From Methylomonas fluvii (GTDB lineage: Bacteria; Pseudomonadota; Gammaproteobacteria; Methylococcales; Methylomonadaceae): 64,000 nucleotides of DNA. Made by a program: the position numbers and the translations under genes. Location of the stretch: positions 434,001-498,000 of the forward strand of contig NZ_JACXST010000001.1 of the NCBI RefSeq assembly GCF_014850975.1. The letters run 5' to 3'. Shown piece by piece: positions 61,986 to 64,000 of the stretch; positions within the stretch are counted from its first letter, which is position 1; each line of letters begins with the position of its first letter. The notes beneath the pieces are model-generated. The model saw nothing but the letters and a program-made list of their open reading frames with translations. It was not told the DNA's origin and did not search any database.

Positions 61986-62975
61986 ATGCAGCAGTTAAAC
62001 AACCAATCTCAAGCGCTGTCCCACTGGTTAAATGCCCGGAAAAGCCAATGGGAACATCTGGAAAACACCCTTAAACCGACGACTAGCCGCCGCGATCGGG
62101 AAATCGGTGATGCCCGCCAGCTGTTGTCAGGCTATCGCGCACTATTGAGCGATTTGTCCTTGTCGCGCCGGGTAAACGGCAAAGCCATGATTACCCGTTA
62201 CCTGGAAAACCTGTTCTTAAAAGCCCACGAAGAAATCTACCGTCCGTCCAATCATCCATTGGCACGGCTGATCGATTTATATCATTGGGAAATACCGCAG
62301 CTGATGCGAGAATTGAAAACCGCAATCTTCAGCGCCTTTGCACTGTTCGCGCTGGGCATTGCCGCCGGCTGGTGGCTGATTGGCAGCTATCCCGATTTGA
62401 TCGGTCTGCTGGCCTCGCCGAAGATGATAGACCACGTTCAGAAAGGCGAATTATGGACCGACGGCCTGCTCAACGTCGCGCCGTCCTCGGTATTGTCGCT
62501 TAGCATTGCCGCCAACAACATCACGGTGACACTGTTCGCCTTTGGCTTGGGGGCGTTCTACGGCGTCGGCACCCTGTACATCATCGGCTTCAACGGTTTC
62601 ATGCTGGGCGGAATCTTTGCCTTTACCGCCGCTTACCAACTAGACGGGCGATTGTTTGCCTTCATCATCGGCCATGGCGTGGTCGAATTGAGCGTTATCA
62701 TCATCGCCGGCGCGATGGGCTTGCAACTCGGCGAAGCGCTGATACGGCCGGGCACCCGCAATCGACTGCAAGCGTTTCAGGAAACCAGCATCAGTGCCGG
62801 CAAAGTACTGCTTGCGGTAACCCCATTTCTGCTTTTCGCCGGTTTGATCGAAGGCTTTGTCTCTCCCGATCAAGCCTTCAATTTGCCGCAAAGAGCGGTA
62901 ATCGGCTGCTGCAGCGGCACGATATTCTGGCTGATTCTGTTGTTCGGCGTGCCGGGAAAATCCAGACAGCAGTGA
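61986..62975 (+). CDS. SpoIIM (stage II sporulation protein M)-like membrane protein
   Basis: A 329-residue protein of the SpoIIM/DUF95 family. The N-terminal 90 residues are cytoplasmic and helical. Membrane helices follow: SAFALFALGIAAGWWLIGSY, the pair NITVTLFAFGLGAFYGVGTL and TLYIIGFNGFMLGGIFAFTA, then FIIGHGVVELSVIIIAGAMG and LLAVTPFLLFAGLIEGF. The conserved NN..V....F..G...G and HG..EL motifs are present. In spore formers SpoIIM aids peptidoglycan remodelling during engulfment. It ends the operon. Confidence 0.9.
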   Translation: MQQLNNQSQALSHWLNARKSQWEHLENTLKPTTSRRDREIGDARQLLSGYRALLSDLSLSRRVNGKAMITRYLENLFLKAHEEIYRPSNHPLARLIDLYHWEIPQLMRELKTAIFSAFALFALGIAAGWWLIGSYPDLIGLLASPKMIDHVQKGELWTDGLLNVAPSSVLSLSIAANNITVTLFAFGLGAFYGVGTLYIIGFNGFMLGGIFAFTAAYQLDGRLFAFIIGHGVVELSVIIIAGAMGLQLGEALIRPGTRNRLQAFQETSISAGKVLLAVTPFLLFAGLIEGFVSPDQAFNLPQRAVIGCCSGTIFWLILLFGVPGKSRQQ

Positions 62976-63156
62976 CAATACTTCGCAGCTATTCGGCATA
63001 GGCTAATACGGTTTAAGGTATTGCGTTGCCGATAATATCGATAGCTTGGTTGTCGAAACGATAGGTTGAATTGGAGATGACGAGGTAGATGCTTGCCGCT
63101 TTTTAAGCTCGGCTAGCGCCAGTCTTGTATTGAAAAGCCCGAGTAATAAGTCTGGT

Positions 63157-63198
63157 AAAAGCGGCGCGGGCGGGCCTGTGAGGACGCCGGCCCGCGCC
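63157..63198 (-). terminator. Rho-independent terminator of sodB
   Basis: GGCGCGGGC (63163-63171) pairs with GCCCGCGCC (63190-63198); on the minus strand a short U-run (63157-63160) follows. It lies just beyond the sodB stop. A GC-rich inner stem strengthens it. Confidence 0.75.
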
Positions 63199-63207
63199 TT
63201 CTAAAGC

Positions 63208-63789
63208 TTAAGCTTCGTAGTTGGCGCTGGCGAATTCCCAGTTAACCAAGGCCCAGAAAGCTTCCAGATATTTGGGACGCAGATTGCGGAAATCGATGTA
63301 ATAAGCGTGTTCCCAAACATCGCAAGTCAACAACGGCGTTTGGCCGGCAGTTAACGGGCAACCGGCGTTACTGGTGCTAACCAGTTCCAGACCGCCTTTG
63401 TCGTTTTTCACCAGCCACGCCCAGCCTGAGCCGAAAGTGGTGACCGCGCATTTGGTGAATTCTTCTTTGAATTTCTCGAAAGAACCGAAAGTTCTGTCAA
63501 TCGCATTTGCCAAACCGCCGGTAGGCTCGCCGCCGCCGTTGGGAGACAGGCTGTTCCAATAGAAGGTGTGGTTCCAGATTTGCGCTGCGTTGTTGAATAC
63601 GCCGCCAGAGGATTTTTTCACGATCTCTTCCAGAGACAAGCCTTCAAACTCGGTGCCAGGAACCAGATTGTTCAGGTTGGTGACATAAGTTTGGTGATGT
63701 TTGCCGTAGTGAAATTCGATCGTTTCTGCGGAAATGTGCGGCGCCAATGCGTCTTTTGCGTACGGTAATGCAGGTAATTCAAAAGCCAT
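63208..63789 (-). CDS. sodB: Superoxide dismutase, iron type
   Basis: A 193-residue cytoplasmic SodB that converts superoxide to oxygen and hydrogen peroxide. The metal ligands lie in [19 protein letters not shown] (His), [14 protein letters not shown] (His) and [17 protein letters not shown] (Asp and His). The iron-type features [14 protein letters not shown] and [10 protein letters not shown] are present. Length and order are normal. GGAG precedes the ATG, and a terminator follows the stop. A/T-rich near-palindromic sequence upstream could be a Fur-type site. Confidence 0.96.
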   Translation of the reverse strand: MAFELPALPYAKDALAPHISAETIEFHYGKHHQTYVTNLNNLVPGTEFEGLSLEEIVKKSSGGVFNNAAQIWNHTFYWNSLSPNGGGEPTGGLANAIDRTFGSFEKFKEEFTKCAVTTFGSGWAWLVKNDKGGLELVSTSNAGCPLTAGQTPLLTCDVWEHAYYIDFRNLRPKYLEAFWALVNWEFASANYEA

Positions 63790-63860
63790 CTTTATTCTCC
63801 AGATTGATTGAACAGCAGCAGTGATTAGGCGCGGGCTTACCGCCCAAACCTAATTACCCA

Positions 63861-63883
63861 GCATTATAATAAAGAATTATTGC
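63861..63883. promoter_or_regulatory. A/T-rich near-palindrome upstream of sodB (possible Fur-type operator)
   Basis: GCATTATAATAAAGAATTATTGC has inverted ends (GCA.TA... / ...TA.TGC) and holds TATAAT on the minus strand. It is placed between sodB and the divergent CYTH gene. A match to the Fur consensus is only partial. Confidence 0.3.
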
Positions 63884-63913
63884 TTAACACTACCTAATCT
63901 AAGGAAAACAACG

Positions 63914-64000
63914 ATGGCACTTGAGGTTGAACATAAGTTTTTACTGGCGAACGACGACTGGCGCGGCGAAATAGATCACTCCGTACACTATAAACAAGGC
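63914..64000 (+). CDS. CYTH domain protein, 5' end only
   Basis: A gene cut by the window edge: 29 codons are visible. The start ALEVEHKFLLANDDWR matches the EIERKFL...W opening of CYTH domain proteins (triphosphate tunnel enzymes, including inorganic triphosphatases and class IV adenylate cyclases), with VEHKF in place of the usual IERKF. A good ribosome binding site (AAGGAAA) lies upstream. It is divergent from sodB. Confidence 0.7.
   Translation, partial: MALEVEHKFLLANDDWRGEIDHSVHYKQG

Overview
The window is a bacterial chromosome segment, most likely from a gammaproteobacterium of the Methylomonas / Methylococcales kind. That placement is an inference. It rests on moderately GC-rich housekeeping genes (polA, guaBA, priA, dsbB, ribF, sodB), gammaproteobacterial families (YcgL, DUF2333, DUF4389), a VPLPA-CTERM-like surface protein and several dispersed repeat families. 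No methane or methanol oxidation genes are present to confirm it. I see no rRNA, tRNA, CRISPR array or prophage.

Layout. 1-5.8 kb: alpha-2-macroglobulin plus a SIMPL protein, with a dispersed repeat running up to the macroglobulin 5' end. 5.8-6.8 kb: VapC remnant, then a REP-associated transposase (RAYT) between two REP pairs. 6.8-14 kb: DAACS symporter, PepSY membrane protein, broken Uma2 gene, polA and a metallo-beta-lactamase-fold protein. 14-15.1 kb: hairpin-rich repeat block and a second RAYT with a different REP family. 15.2-18.4 kb: hypothetical, YcxB, NDH-2, RlpA-like lipoprotein. 18.5-21.3 kb: VPLPA-CTERM-like protein and a FecI/FecR pair without a receptor. 21.3-22.6 kb: a 1.36 kb intergenic region with a repeat and a DnaA-box element. 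22.6-28 kb: guaA, methyltransferase, guaB and two membrane proteins. 28-33.8 kb: YcgL, DUF2333, DUF4389, dinB, a GT2-GtrA fusion and a GT-C-like protein. 34-36.9 kb: a compositionally distinct GST / SDR / LysR island with a truncated ORF. 37-43.4 kb: NlpC/P60, nitroreductase, DUF5765, priA, a second DnaA-box element, dsbB and a tandem Usp protein. 43.7-49 kb: a potassium-handling group (antiporter, lone RCK protein, RCK-bearing channel), an SDR and a spore-photolyase-like radical SAM protein. 49.3-55.7 kb: small secreted protein, PilZ-like membrane protein, LOG, ribF, DUF1289, flippase and a TetR/GST pair. 55.9-63 kb: a seven-gene MoxR/DUF58/DUF4129/DUF4350/RDD/SpoIIM operon. 63.2-64 kb: sodB and the start of a CYTH gene.

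The most unusual signals are non-coding. Two intergenic regions 20 kb apart, upstream of priA and beyond guaA, carry diverged copies of one DnaA-box-containing element with conserved blocks at the same spacing. Three copies of an approximately 115-130 bp element with inverted ends lie at 8.1, 19.5 and 21.5 kb. Two independent RAYT/REP systems and a strongly folding repeat block at 14.0-14.4 kb add to the picture of a repeat-rich genome. The best candidate for an undescribed protein system is the MoxR cluster at 55.9-63 kb, a chaperone-like ATPase wired to several membrane proteins of unknown role.
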